From NCBI RefSeq assembly GCF_040954835.1, contig NC_090723.1, forward strand, positions 692,001 through 756,000: a DNA stretch of 64,000 nucleotides. Reading direction: 5' to 3'. The position numbers were made by a program, and so were the translations under genes. This stretch comes from Lepisosteus oculatus. Lineage: Eukaryota; Chordata; Actinopteri; Semionotiformes; Lepisosteidae. Under the pieces are notes generated by a model. That model saw only the letters and a list, made by a program, of their open reading frames with translations. It was not told the DNA's origin and did no database searches. Of the stretch, positions 49,801 to 62,294 are shown piece by piece (position 1 is the first letter of the stretch; every line of letters starts with the position of its first letter).

Positions 49801-52800
49801 TTTCTTGGCTTCCTTCTACCTCTGTTCTTAATGGCCTGACTGAGCTACATGTTGAACTGCAAAGATTTATCCCATTCCAAAGCTCTTGAGGTATTGATTC
49901 AAAGACACCCAGAAAACAGGAGTCTGAGCCTCGCAGACTGGAGAAGCTCACCTGGGTCTTATTCTGATGCATCAATTTTGGAACATGTTTATATGTCTCT
50001 CTCAAACTTTCCAGAAAAAAAATTGATCTATTAGTCCTACAAGTGACATACGTTTTTCAGCTTAATGTTATCACAAGACAAAAAGATTGCTGGAGTAGTT
50101 CATAGTGTACACGATACCAAACCCAGGACTAAAGGGATAGGAGACATGAAGATAGGGAAATAGACATGAGTAAATATTCCATTCCAAGGAATTGCATTGT
50201 GGATCTTGGTTTCAACAATGTGCTCAAATGTTACAAATCAAATGAGTCACCAGCTGAGTAACCAGATACATTAAAACACGAGGCGCAGAAATTATACTCC
50301 GATTCATTTAAAATGGTGTCCTGAAATAGGACACTTGGTGCAAACTTTTCAAAAGAGCAAGCAACTTCACTCCAACAACTGTAAGACAAAGTATTTTTCA
50401 TTCAAAGCAGCAACATTCTGCTACATCAAATTCACATGGTAAAGAAATGTAAATACCAGGAATCAGTGTGCCCTGCAAATAAGAAACAAATAATATTTAG
50501 GATGTAATGCTCCTTAAGTTACAAAATATTTTTTAATGACGATATGCAGCACCTTTTACTAAAGAGGAACTGCCAAAACACGATAAAGCCAGGAAATTAG
50601 TCAAGCATGCTGAGTTTCAAATAAGTGTCCTGCTCACCATCACACACACGACTGCACCATGTGGACTACCACCTTCGCTAATGCTACTTACAATTCCGTT
50701 AATTCCTGCAGAGGGAACGCACAGCCGCAGTGCTGGGAACAGCTCCACGATGTGCTCAGCCAACATGGTCTTCTGTGCGGAGGTGGGATAGCTACAAACA
50801 CCAAACACAACCGACATCAAAACATCGCAGGAGACAAGTGCATCCAGGGCTCAGAGACTGGCGGACAGACACGCGTATCCAGGCGCTGTGGCAGAGAGCA
50901 CGCAACTCAGACCTACAGCCTGTATTCCTTCCAGCAGGTGCCACACATACTACTAGCCTGTACCCTCCTGCTGATGAGGAATGTTAACTGGAATAATGAA
51001 CTGACATAGTCAAGTGTTCAACAAAATGCCTTCTGCAAAACACTGGCAACTTCTTTATCATAAGGTTATGCCATTGTATTAACAAACTGGTGTTCATGAC
51101 CTCAGGAGAAAGAAAGTAAAATTGCTGCCCACCCCCCGATGCACTAGGGTGTACAGAGAGGGTCCCCAGCACTGCATCCTCGCGCCTGTGTTGCCAGCAG
51201 CCCCCCACCCTGCCAACGCTGCAATCCAGGGGCCCTGACCGCTTCACCCCTGCGGCCAGCGCAGACCGTCTCCCCTCGAGCCAAACAGAGGAAGGACCGC
51301 TCCCTCACGGCCGCCCCGCTGCCCTCCGCCCGCAATCACGTCAAGTCCCAGAGCGAGACGCACAAGCCAAACTCCTCCACGAGGTAGGCCACGGCGATCT
51401 TGATGAGCTTGCGGCGGGTCAGCTCGCAGAAGGAGGAGTCCTTCTCGTATTCGCGGATGACCTCCGGAGCCAGGCCCTCGAGCCGGCCGCGCAGCTGCTC
51501 CGAGAAGCTCTGCTCCACGTACTCGCTGTACTCCCCGGACTGCAAGAGACAAGGACGAGGATCCCAGTCAGACCGCGGGACAAGGGTGCAGAGCAGAGCC
51601 ACATGTCGGCTGTATGAATTGAAAGTTGTTCATTAATCATAGCTTTTGGCATCACAAAATACTGAATGCAGTATAGGCAACACACTATAAACTATTGTTT
51701 ATATTTACAGAAGCGTACAATACACACTTGTAATGCGCATATACACAACACTACACATTACTGAATACAGTGTGGTAAAACAGTGCATTACAGCATTAAA
51801 ACAGTTATACTCTTGCTCACACAGTACAACTAGCTGCATCTGGAAAGCAAAGCAGCTCTGTAAATTCGCAATGTCCGTGGAAACGTATAGCTGGGTTACT
51901 GCACTTCAGCCTGAACCTACCAGCCAACCCAGCTGTATTAATGGGAACCAGCATTCCTGGCTGAAGCTACAATGGACCAGGCTGACTCCTTACACAACAT
52001 CCCTTCCAGGGCCAGTGCTGTACTGGTGGTCACTGGCCTATAGAACAGGGGTCTGTCTCTGGCTCTAGAAGCCACGTATGGCAATGAAGGACTTCAATAC
52101 TAACATAACCAGCTGTATAGCTGGTTCTCCAAACACTGTAAACCAGATACAGGACAGGAGCCAGTGCAGCTGTTGACATACTGGGAGATGACTAGCTAAT
52201 GAAACATGGCTTTGATTTGCTTCGTCAAGGAGAACACACTATAGAGAAACTAGGAACTCTTCAAAGAATGTTAAATGAGGATCAGAAAATAAAGGATATT
52301 TTACAAGCGCTCACACGCTGACTTGTTATAAGGACAGTGGAGCATCTGAATGAAGGAGGCCACTGCTACTGCACTACAAAACAAAATCTCATCTGTTATC
52401 AACACCTTTAGTCCTCAGCAATATGACTCTTTTGTTGCCATCATGGCTCGAAGCCCCTGAGCAGCCCTGCAGTTAACCAGACCTGAACAATCCAACAACC
52501 GCATTGGAGAGGCTGCCGAGCGGCACCATGAGCTCTCCCTACCCTCTCCTTCTCCTGCTCGGACTCCAGCTCTGCTGCACTCTCTCCCGGAAGGGCCTCC
52601 ATCCCAGGCATCTCGGTCTTCATCTGCGGGGGGCTGAAGGACAGGAACTCCTCATTGAAGTCGGAGGACTCGAACTCGGACATCCCATCATCCTTGGGAA
52701 CGGATATTATCCGAAGGTCGTGGCTCTGAAGTTCATCCTCAGTGTAATCTGCATCTCGGAAAAAAAAAATGGGTGATAATCTTATTATGATTTAATAACG

Positions 52801-55428
52801 TGAGGTCTTGCTTAATTTGCTACAGTTCTGTGAATAAGCAACAGCAGCAGCTCATACAAATAGTGCATATAAAAAAGTAGATTTTGATCTTTTTAATGAA
52901 ATTCTCAAACTGCAGATAAGTGAAATGGAAATCTAATAAGTAAATTGATTCTTAAAATGTAGAGAGCTTTAGGAAAATATATAACAAGGATGTAACTGCT
53001 GTGCTACGTGCAGATTTTTAGAAGAGTGTGTCAACAAAGTACGCACTGTCTAGGTTACTTTTAGAAGACAGTGTATCAACACAGTATGTACTGTCTGGGT
53101 TATTAAATTAGCCGAAGGTAACTGATAAGCTTTGCCTTAAAATATATTGGTGCTTCTTCTTTCGTTTTTATGATGTAATCCGTTTTGTCCTAAGGAAAGG
53201 ACAAGTATTAGAAGGGACAGAGTGCTGAACTTTTCCTTACATTTCAACATCTTATAAAATCCTGTACTGCTTGTAATGAGTTGAGTCTCTGACGCACTCT
53301 GCAGAGTGACAGCAGGGCTCCCATATTGCAATGTGAATAAAGACCTTACTGAGTGAATGAGAATACCTCTCCTGGCTCTTCTTTGATAAAATTCCACGAC
53401 ATAAGTCAATATGCATTCAATGCCATGGGCTGAATGTTTGCAACGTCTCTCGGGTTCTTAGGAGACCTCACTTCATGTTTCTGCTAATACAAACCCAAAG
53501 TCTCTCTCTGCTTCAAACCACTATTACTTCAAATGGTAAAAGAGAAAATGCAGAAAAGGAAGAATGATGTACAGCATTCCTGAAATAGCCCGACTTTGCA
53601 AAGAGTCTGCATAATTGATTAGGATCATTGAACCACAAACTCATCGTCTGGGAACCCTCAGCCCTTGGACCCACAGAGAATTATTTTGGGTGCAGGATTG
53701 TGCCCAGCCTGGGTCCCTGGGAATGGTTTTGTGGGAGATCAATCCCGGTCCTCGCTTGCTCAGAAGTATCCGAAACCCTGGGCTGGTAAAAGATCTGAAC
53801 CCCTGGAGAGGCGGGTTCCAGCAGCAATCGCAGAGGAGACCGTGCACTGACACACAGCACAGACAGCCCGATGTGAAAGAGAGCAGGGCTGTTTGAATGA
53901 GAAGGACGTGTTTGAGTGAGTCTGTGCGCGACTCTGAAATGATCTGTGTGACTTTTGCACGAATGTGAGAAAGTAGCAGCCTCTGTGATTTCAGCGTCGG
54001 CTCACCGGTAAATATATAGGTAATAAAGAGTGGAATTGAGCAGGCTGTGACACCTGCCTCCACTACTTAAGAGCTGTGTGCAACTGTGTGGAAGTTGTGC
54101 CGGCTCGAAAATCTAAGCCCACTTCCAAAAGTGAGCGTGTGTATTTCTGAAGTGGCTAAAATCCCCCAAACAAACAGCCGCCAAGTCACACTGGGGTGTC
54201 AAACGCAACACAGATCTGTGAAGTGCTGTGTAGTCAGCTGTTGCCAAGGGCACTAAAGCTATAATGGAATCACGGTGTGATGACATGGTTTCATCTGTAT
54301 CCGTGCCCTATTACAGATAAAGAAAAATGATGAAGTAGTTTAGCAATTTGCGTTTTTTACGCAATAGCCAGTGGGACAGATCAGACTTCAGAGATGCAAC
54401 AAGTGCAAATCACCAGCTGTATAAACAAAAACAAGTCAGAAGCAGTGTAGACTTGGCTTTAAGATGGGAGTCAAGCCCCAGCCATAAGGCAATCACAACG
54501 CTACAGAAGATGGAACCAACTTCAGTCACCCTTAGCGCCTACAAACAGCTACTTCACCCTTATCAGAGTGAAACAGCATAACTGCACAGACATACTCATA
54601 CTTTACCATCTGTCCATGACTAACTCAATAATTCTGTTATCAAAGACATTTACTTTTAAGCAACTGTTTAATGTTTAAACTTGAAGTAAAGTATTTTATA
54701 GAGTATGAATACAAAACATGACCCAAATCCAGGCACTTCGCTGTTAACACTCCTACTAGGGCCGAGACAGAGCTCAGGAGGAGCCACACGGTGCATTTTT
54801 ATCTAACGATCGCTTTTGTAAAGTAGGGATCACGTCAGAAACCAACCGCCGGAGCCCGGCACGCCACGCTGGGCTCCGCGAGAGCAGGCCTCAGAGCCGC
54901 GGGGCGAAACTCACAGGGCGCCGCGCCGTCCTCCTCCGCGAGGGACAGGGAGTCGTGGTGCTCGGGCGCGTACAGGTCCCACTCCACCTGGACGCCCACG
55001 TCCTGGCCCTCCTCGCAGACCACGCCCGCGGGGTCCCCGGCGAACGCCCCCGGCTCGCCCTCGCGCTCGGGGGGGAAGTGCACAGGGAAGGCCCCGAAGG
55101 CCAGGTCCTCCCCCCCACCCTCCTCTTCCTCCTTGGGCGGCGCCGAGACGAGGCGGCGGCTGTGGAAGCGCCTCTTCCTGCGGCTGCCCCCCAGGAGGCT
55201 GGGCCTGACGGGCCGGACCGCCCCGTCCTCCGGCTCGTCCGGCAGCCGGCGCCTCAGGCTCTGGTTCTCCCGCTCCTTCTCGGCCACGGCGCACTGCAGG
55301 TCCGCCCACTTCCCGCCCAGCAGCCGGGCCGTCTCCAGCAGCACCGTCTCCACCGCCGTGCTCACCGCCTCCTCGATGGTGGAGCTCAGGTGCTCCTTCA
55401 GGAAGGACACAGACAGAGTGACGTCCAT
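46821..55428 (-). CDS. SAMD3-like family protein with zinc-finger-type N-terminus (eight exons, 660 aa)
   Basis: Minus-strand coding exons, all with AG/GT borders and compatible phases: 55428-54915, 52748-52543, 51539-51364, 50791-50692, 49672-49328, 48990-48834, 48240-48113, 47177-46821 (1983 nt). The start MDVTLSVSFLKEHLSSTIEE and the coiled coil to about residue 65 resemble the N-termini of fish C2H2 zinc-finger proteins. A basic patch (SRRKRRFHSRR) and acidic stretches follow. From the third exon on, segments such as GFYPTSAQKTMLAEHIVELF, YDPVSRTGYIETRLRNFRR and LDVVIAEYPRFLD resemble the large fish family named SAMD3-like. I see no SAM domain and no zinc finger. The function of the family is not known to me. 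The final 118 residues hold FFVLAPAERVVLPLP and GAVDKLFKVLRVFNLGYP, typical of that family's end. Exon 1 is presumably non-coding, with an acceptor ending at 55474. Confidence 0.8.
47294..47508 (+). repeat. V-SINE/DANA-like element with internal 10-bp minisatellite
   Basis: The head is GGGCACAGTGGTTAACATGG, CTGCCTCACTGCGCCGGGGC and CCTGGGTACAATTCCTGA; the end has CCACCTTGTGCCCACTGCTT. The middle is replaced by AGAGGGCGCG repeated eight times exactly at 47361-47440, with partial copies on both sides (47351-47445). It lies in the last intron of the SAMD3-like gene, antisense to it. Confidence 0.85.
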
Positions 55429-56660
55429 CTCATCCCCTCCGGCTCTCGTCGCCCAGGTCACTGCTGGCCGGTCCTGCACACAAGCAGAGGCAGGGCATGA
55501 GGTCAGGAGCGTGAGGTCAGGAGCGGGACCAGACCCCCCAGCCTGGGACACGTCTGGAGTGCGACGCAGTGCTCTCTGGGAATCGCTCCTAGAGCGGCTC
55601 TGTGTTTGGAGGCACCATCACCCCTTCACAGCTGTCTCTGCCCCAGGCCGGACCCCACGGAGACTCTAGGTCGGGGTTCAGCGCCGCCGCTCGCCTGTTG
55701 GCAGAGCTTGCAGTGCGCACAGGGGGCCAGGCCGATGAGGGGACCCCACACGCTTCCGCGAGGAGCTGCCACCCCAGGGCGCTTGCCCTCTGCCCCTCAA
55801 CACGAGCCTCCCTCAGACTGACGGGAAGCGACCGTCTTTCTTGGAAAATGGGATGAGGGCATGAAATACTCTAACGCCACAAACAAAATCACACACACTC
55901 GCGAAGAAGAGGCGACGTTTTAACATACGCTTAACGCATCCTTTTTATTGACGCAAGTTCATCATCGGCAGGCTGCTTTCTGCCGCCCGCCACTCCGTGA
56001 CACGACTAATCTTCGCGATGGAGGGTCGGACTGTGGTGAAGGAGACCTTGAGAGCACAACGCTTCCCCTCTCCAGCACTGACTCACCCTGCCACCCTCAA
56101 CTCGGACAGCTCACCCGCTGGGCAGCGCTTATTTTCGTGCCTGTTCGCCGCCGTTGTTGTTATTTACGTAAATAAAGGCGGACGCCCAGAAATGATAATT
56201 TCGGGGTTCAAAAAAAGCGTGTACGAATTCACACGGACACGAGACTGAGGACGGCACGAGTAAAAATAAACAGAAATAAAGATGGCACTTCTCAGCAACA
56301 CAAGGCAGTCCCAGTCCAAGCCTGGGAGCCCAGCGACAGCCCCCGCTCGCTGCTCAGACACAAACACGTACCCCACGGCTGCAAGCCTCCACAACAAACA
56401 GCTCTCGCCTGTGCGCACAGCCTTCCGCTGGGGACTCTCGGTACCTGCTGCCGGGATCGAGGCCAAAACCGCCTTCTGCGGATTACCGAGAGCACCAGCA
56501 CGCCGAACCTGCCCAGCCCCGACGCCGAAACCGGAGAACTTTCAACTGATGCGCCCCGTTTCTGATGTGTTTTGTCCAAGAAAAGAAACGTCACACCGAC
56601 ACGAAACGCGACCCGGAAGTCGATGCGAGGAGCATTGTGGGAAAAGTGGCCGTGTCTTTT
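55429..56660 (-). promoter_or_regulatory. Promoter and 5' UTR region of the SAMD3-like gene
   Basis: The upstream region is CpG-rich. At its far end an ETS-type ACCCGGAAGT (56611-56620) and a ZNF143-like GCATTGTGGGA (56632-56642, TCCCACAATGC on the minus strand) with TTTGTAGTC nearby mark a likely housekeeping-type start. A non-coding first exon should lie between there and the acceptor at 55474. An overlapping upstream ATG exists at 55433, five bases before the chosen start. Confidence 0.55.
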
Positions 56661-56849
56661 GTAGTCCGCCTTCTGGTTACCCGGCGGCCCCTAAGTGCAA
56701 ATTTAAAAAAAATCTTCCGAATTAAATACGCCTGGGGAGACAGAAGGGGTTAAAACAGTTAAGCGCAGAGCTGTATGATCCCGAGACAGTTTGCGACAAG
56801 TTTTTAAAATGGCCTCTAATTAACATCTAAACTAAATGCTCTAAACATT

Positions 56850-57047
56850 ACATAATTGTTGTTTTTGCACACTGCCTGTTGTCTCTGTCTTTCTTTTGCT
56901 ACACAATTGTATTGTTGTTGTTTTTTTTCTCTTTGTACTACTTATGTCCGAGAGCTAGCTAAATAGCATTTCGTTATACCATATACCATGTATATGAGTG
57001 TAATGACAATAAACTTGAAACTTGAACTTAAACTTGAACTTGATTTT
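56850..57047 (+). repeat. Non-LTR retrotransposon 3' tail-like fragment
   Basis: The end reads CATTTCGTTATACCATATAC, then AGTGTAATGACAATAAACTT and an ACTTGA-type short tandem tail (to about 57045). Fish LINE 3' ends of the form ATTTCGTT..ACAATAAA plus a short repeat look like this. No reverse transcriptase remnant is recognised. Confidence 0.55.
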
Positions 57048-57559
57048 GCTGTTTAGTTCTCACATGTGGTGAGACAACGCAATAGCAATCTAATTTTTAT
57101 TTTCCATTTTGCTTTATCATTTGCAGTTTTGCATTTTTGTGAAGGTTTTAAAGTACAACATAATTCTTATGGCATCAGTAAAAAATATCGTGTGTTCATA
57201 AATGGGAGAAACAGTGTATAGGTCAATTACGTTCACACAATGCTGAAAGACTATTATGTCGTGTCCCGTACTGTAAGAATCAAATCATCTGACTTAACTA
57301 AATATGGGTCAGTTGGTTTGTCCTGTAACGACATGTCATAATGTGACCATAAGCGAAAGTAAATGACATTTGACCGGGAAAGGTTTCTATGCAGGGAGGG
57401 TACCGCAAGCGAGTAAACTGCATATGGGATATATATTTCGCCCATCCATCAGTTTTCGAACTGCAGAAAGCAACAGATGCAATGTGGGCACACCAGTCAG
57501 GATATACAGCGTATTTTAAAAAACGGTACATTTCTAATTCGAAAAAGTAGCCCAGCATC

Positions 57560-57725
57560 TAAGGTTTCCTCCAACAGATCAAAGACAAACTGGTAGGTTA
57601 ATTGGCTTCTGGTGCGAGTGTGTGTCCTGTGATAAACTGGCGTCCACGCCGTGGTGTAGCCTGCCTTGCGCCTGTTGCTTGCTGACCTGAGTTGGAAGAA
57701 ACACTTAGAAAATGAACTGATGGAA
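57560..57725 (+). repeat. V-SINE/DANA-like element, 5' truncated
   Basis: It begins at GGTTTCCTCCAACAGATCAA and includes AACTGGTAGGTTAATTGGCT, CTGTGATAAACTGGCGTCCA and the tail TTAGAAAATGAACTGATGG. The tRNA-derived head is absent. Confidence 0.8.
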
Positions 57726-58359
57726 AAAGAAGGGACTTAAAACAATGTGAAGCCTATGATTCAGACATGCTTTCCCATATCTTGTCAGTGAAGGTAACGG
57801 GTGGCGCTGAACTGCGTTTCAACGTTGCGGCCGATAAGGGCACGTGGCAGCGGAGGGGAAGGAACAAGCAGCTGGACCTCCACCCGTGACCATTCCACAC
57901 CTCCCCCCACAGCCCGTCGCGGCTAACGTGCATTGCAGTATCTTAGACATCGGTTGGACACAAAAGGCAAGGACAATTTTGCAACAGGAGCCCCAGGCGC
58001 TCGGACCCCTGCACTCTTCGGAGTCTGGGAAGAGGAGTTTCACTCCGTATAGAAGAGCACGAGCAGATGAAGTATCTTCGAACCCAGTTCTTCTTGCTCA
58101 GAGATGTTAAGCCCGTACAAACCTTTATTACTCTCCTTCGGGCTCGTATGAGCTCAAGCCGACAGGAAGTCCAGGGTGGATAGTGGCGAAGTGAAAGCTG
58201 AATGCAGACTATGAATAGAAACAAGACGTGTTATAAGGATCATACTCCATATATATTATACCCTAAATAGCATTTCTACACAATAAGAAACCAGGTCGCA
58301 GTTGTCCTGTCAGCAGGCACTGTATTTACTGTAGGTATGAGCTTTCGATCACGTCATCG

Positions 58360-58628
58360 GCCGGCTCGCGCAAAAACAGAATTCTTCAGCGCTCGTCCCC
58401 TCGCTCAAGCTCGTGCACCAGGTGGCGCCGCGGCGCGGCCCCGGCCGTGAGCAGGCGCGTGGCCGTGCCTCACCTTGCGCTCCGCCACAGCTGGAGTTCA
58501 CGCCGCAGGCGGTGCGCGCCCCCGTGGCTGCTCCCAGCTCTCGCCAGTGGGTTTTCCCGAAATCGGTGCTTGCGCCTCTGGGGACGGCACTTTGTGGTCA
58601 GGACAAAAGATACGACAAAAATGAGTCG
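58360..58628 (+). promoter_or_regulatory. TMEM98: CpG island and probable TMEM98 non-coding exon 1
   Basis: CpG-dense DNA with a CTCF-like GCACCAGGTGGCGCC at 58415-58429 (14 of 15 to consensus) ends in ATGAGTCG followed by the strong donor GTAAGT at 58629. No long frame starts here. If this exon joins the acceptor at 63435 it is the TMEM98 5' UTR; the joined text would give a tiny upstream frame M-S-R-stop. The assignment to TMEM98 is inferred from orientation and position. Confidence 0.5.
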
Positions 58629-59929
58629 GTAAGTGAAATATATCCCAATCCGTAAGAGCTGTAGACCTTGTACTGGGCATTCCTGCAACCTTATTAAGAT
58701 GGTGTGATGTTTTGGGAACACCGCAATTAAAACAAGGAGAGGGCGCGAGGTAAGACTTTACTTAAAAACAAAAGGTTAGTAAAATTAGTTTTTCCTCGTG
58801 TAAAAAACTTTATTTTTCTTTGGCGAGCGATTCCCTAACCTGTACTGTACCCACATCTCTACAATACCGTTAGCATTAATCAGCTTTAACGCTGAAAATT
58901 CCCGTGCTGTTACAAAATAAAACTCCTTCGCTACTACCTAAATCGTGGAAGGTGAAAATTAGCGGACAGAAGACGCGTATTAAACAAAATTAAACAGCAA
59001 TAAAATATGTTTTTGTTACTGTCGATTCTGTTGTTTGTTGCTGTTGGTTATTTGAATAGAACAGAAATTAAAACCTCCCTGAAAACTAAACAATTCAACT
59101 ATTTACTAACGGCAGGAAAATTCCAGCAGATGTTTCATTATCCGCCCGTGTCTCACGCCGATTTTCACTGCTGCAGTCTTCAGCGGGGGAGGGCGAGGCG
59201 AGGGCTCCACAGGGTCTGCGCCTGTTCCTCTGCTAAAAACGGCGCCTTACTTTCTGCAATAGTGCACAGAAAAGAAAATAGGTGCCCCAGATCGTCCTCT
59301 GGTGTCGTCGTGAGGGCAGCCTGATCTAAAAGATTCCGTGCTTTCGATATGTCAGATATGTCTTTTTCCCCTTAGTTGATCCTGATACACCACTTATTTA
59401 TTTTTCATTTCAGACACGTAATTTGTTGTTTCAGGTCCAGAGTGACTTATAATTAGCCTGGAGTTTGTCAGAAGTATTTGAACAGTTTTTAGGTATTGCT
59501 GATTGATTGCTTCAGTGTTGATAAGGACACTAAATATCTTTCAAGTAAACCATTTTGGAATATTGTTTGCCAGGCAGTATGACTCTGCGACCTGCAGCCT
59601 AAGCAGAGCCCTTTGTGTCTTTAGGGAAGTTTTGACATTTTTCATTCTGCAGTCCTCCCAAGGGCCTGCGCGCTGTGTGTGCGTGGTTCTGCTGTCCTGA
59701 GAAAGGTGCGAGGCTGGCTGTGCCTGGGCAGCGATTGGGCATTTCTCCAAGCGCAGTCATGTGACCCAGGGTCCTGTGAAATGGGATTTAGTGCTCATGG
59801 ACTGGAATTGTTCTGTCGTTGTTTCAGAATGCTGTCTGTGCCAGATTGAAAGCACTGGATGGTCAATTTAAGCATTGCCTGGACTGATATTTACTTAAAG
59901 CCTTGCAGACGTCTCTCGTCTTTATTGGT

Positions 59930-60220
59930 CCAATTCAGGGTTGCAGTGAGCCGGAGTTTGTCCTGCAAGCAAGGCAGGGCACACCCTGGACAGGACACCA
60001 GCCCACCGCAGGGCACACACAGACACACACTCACTCACACCAGGGCCAGTGTGCCCAGAAGCCAATTAACCTACCAGCGTGTCTTTGGACTGTGGAAAGG
60101 GACCAGTGTGAACATGGGAAAACATGCAAACTCCACACAGACAGCACCCCTGGTCCGGAATTGAACCCAGGGCCCCCGCGCTGTGAGTCAGCAGTGCTGA
60201 GCAGTGTGCCACCCTGCCAT
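59930..60220 (-). repeat. V-SINE/DANA-like element (reverse)
   Basis: The plus strand shows CACCCTGGACAGGACACCAG, CAGGGCCAGTGTGCCCAGAA, GCCAATTAACCTACCAGCGT, GTCTTTGGACTGTGG, AACATGCAAACTCCACACAG and TTGAACCCAGGGCCCC, the reverse complement of the element at 37605. It has one copy of the GGACAGGACA segment that is triplicated at 3913-4050. Confidence 0.85.
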
Positions 60221-61284
60221 TTTATTAACTAATGACCATAGCGTTCTGTTTGTTTGCACCACACTGACTAATTACCCAATGGTCTCCACAAAACCCTGAT
60301 GCATCACTAACAAGAACTTGGTTCCACTGGATTTGTTGCATCTGTGCTTTTATTTCTTGATTTTCACCAGTCTTCATGTATGAAAGACATCATCTCACTC
60401 TCCTGTGAGGTGTTTATGCAACAGTCATAGTGACTCGTGACTATCATGATCAATCATGAGTGAATATTTAATCAATGAGAGATACATGTGCATAAACAGA
60501 GGACAGATTGCTGCTGGATTCCATGTTTCAGCAGGGGCTGTATGCAAGACTCTGAGGCAGGTGTGCAGACTGTTCCAGCAGGATGAACGTTCCCAGGCTG
60601 TGCGGAGGAACCGTCATGTTCATCCTGCTGTTTTCTGTGTGATCGAGGGCAATAAGGTGGTGACCTTGCTTATGGATTAACTGCAAGTCCTGCCATTGAT
60701 GTTTCACCCGAAATATTGAGAGGGAGGGGAGAGTAGGCTTTTTTATTCCTGTTGTAGGCTACTGTTTAGATTTGATACTGAACTAAGTTAGTCTTCAACA
60801 GGTGGTTCTGTAGCCCAGGGGCCTTGTAATGAACAGAACTGTGGCTCTTACATGAAGCCTTGATAACAGTGTTACAGCCCAGGCACTGTGTGCTAATCCT
60901 ATTAAAGACTTACAGCATTCCTCTCTGTTTGTGCTGGGTTTCTACTCTCTGTGACTGTTTCCCTGGCTGTTTGGAGTTTAGCCGTCTTCAGGTACCTGAA
61001 CTTACTGGCACCATAATATATTCTTTCCAATAATAAATAATCTGGGTAGTACAGAAATCCAGTTGCTACTTAACAAGATGTTATATTTGGTCATGGAAAT
61101 TTGGCCATGTGTGAAAATCTCACTGTTCATCACTACAAACAATTCAATGTTGTATTGTCAATAAACTCCAAAACAATATTTTGGAAGTCTTTTTAAAAGT
61201 TAATATGGTTTTACTGATTAAATGAGGCTATAAAGAATAAGTAGCTTTCCGTTAATTGATGGCTATTGGTTATAAATAATGTGA

Positions 61285-61700
61285 TAGTTCTTTTAAATTA
61301 TTTTATAAATTATATAATGCACTATTAAGACCTCTTTTAGAATATTATGTTCATTTTGGGCCACTGCATTACAAAAATATATTGCTTTTCTTGAATCAAT
61401 TCAGAGTAGAGTGAACTAGAACATTCATGGTCTTAGAAGGATGTCTTACTCTTACAAACTAGAGGAACGTAACATTCTTAGTGCTGAACAAAAAACTGTT
61501 GAAGACCTGGTTCAAGCGATGAAAATTCTCAAAACCATTAGGAAAGATGTGGAAACTGCAGGAGCCAGAAGACTGGTTGCAGCCTGGTACAAGCTGCCCA
61601 GATGTGTTTTATTGGTGATGCCGACACCCTGGCTTCTACCATGAAACAGCTGGATGAGAGTCTTGGGTCAGTTAGGTCCTAGCAGCCAAACAAAGCTGGA
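61285..61700 (+). mobile_element. Decayed LINE 3' coding end
   Basis: Conceptual pieces such as LLRPLLEYYVHF and, in another frame, GLRRMSYSYKLEER resemble the C-terminal end of L2/CR1-type reverse transcriptase regions (consensus form LRPxLEYCVQFW..GL..LSYEERL). The following AGGAGCCAGAAGACTGGTTG and ACAGCTGGATGAGAGTCTTG are typical of its 3' end. Stops and frame shifts show it is a fossil. Confidence 0.6.
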
Positions 61701-62207
61701 TTTCCTTCCTCAGAGCCGGATCACAAGATATTCATGTTAAATAAGCTTTTCAAGAATCTTTGCAGTATGAAAAATAGTTCCTAATTTATGAAGACCATTT
61801 TTCTAAATATAAATACATTTATCAGTCCTGTCAGTCTTACTTCCTCCGAGATACAGAAGCCTGACTATTATGTCTGTAGCCCCCCAGAAGTATCCGAACC
61901 CTGTATCTCATATTTTATTTAGAGTGATGTTCATTTTTAAGATGCTGCTGGATATTATTATCCCAGTGACCAGTGGGCATGAAACCCAGAGGTGTGTCAT
62001 ACTTCAATGCTTTGTGAGGTACAAGATTAAGTGGATGGATGTGGTTATCTTCTGTGCAACAGTAGGATTAAATCAGGATTCAAATCTAAGGAAAGGTGCA
62101 CTGTGTATCTGATACATGAACACGCCTTATTGAGTCTCACCTGTTGGTTAATGTTTGACTCATTTGGTCAGAGGTCAGGTGGGTGTTGCCCTTTTCGCTT
62201 CCCTTAG

Positions 62208-62294
62208 AGTTTGTGAAGATCAGCACCAAGGGGGAAGTCTGTGAGGTTTCCAGCAGATGTCTGGGAAGACGGTTGGAAATCGAACTGGCGAAAG
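62208..62294 (+). other. Exon-like segment of unknown use
   Basis: A pyrimidine-rich acceptor (CCTTTTCGCTTCCCTTAG) and a donor AAAG|GTAGGA border 87 nt, a multiple of three, that is open in one frame (FVKISTKGEVCEVSSRCLGR and onward). I do not recognise the peptide. It could be an alternative TMEM98 5' exon or a chance pair of splice-like sites. Confidence 0.2.

Noticed and set aside
60456-60680. 74-codon frame with a helix-turn-helix-like stretch (RGQIAAGFHVSAGAVCKTLR)
   Set aside because: The resemblance to a transposase DNA-binding segment is too weak, and no flanking transposase or inverted repeats were seen.
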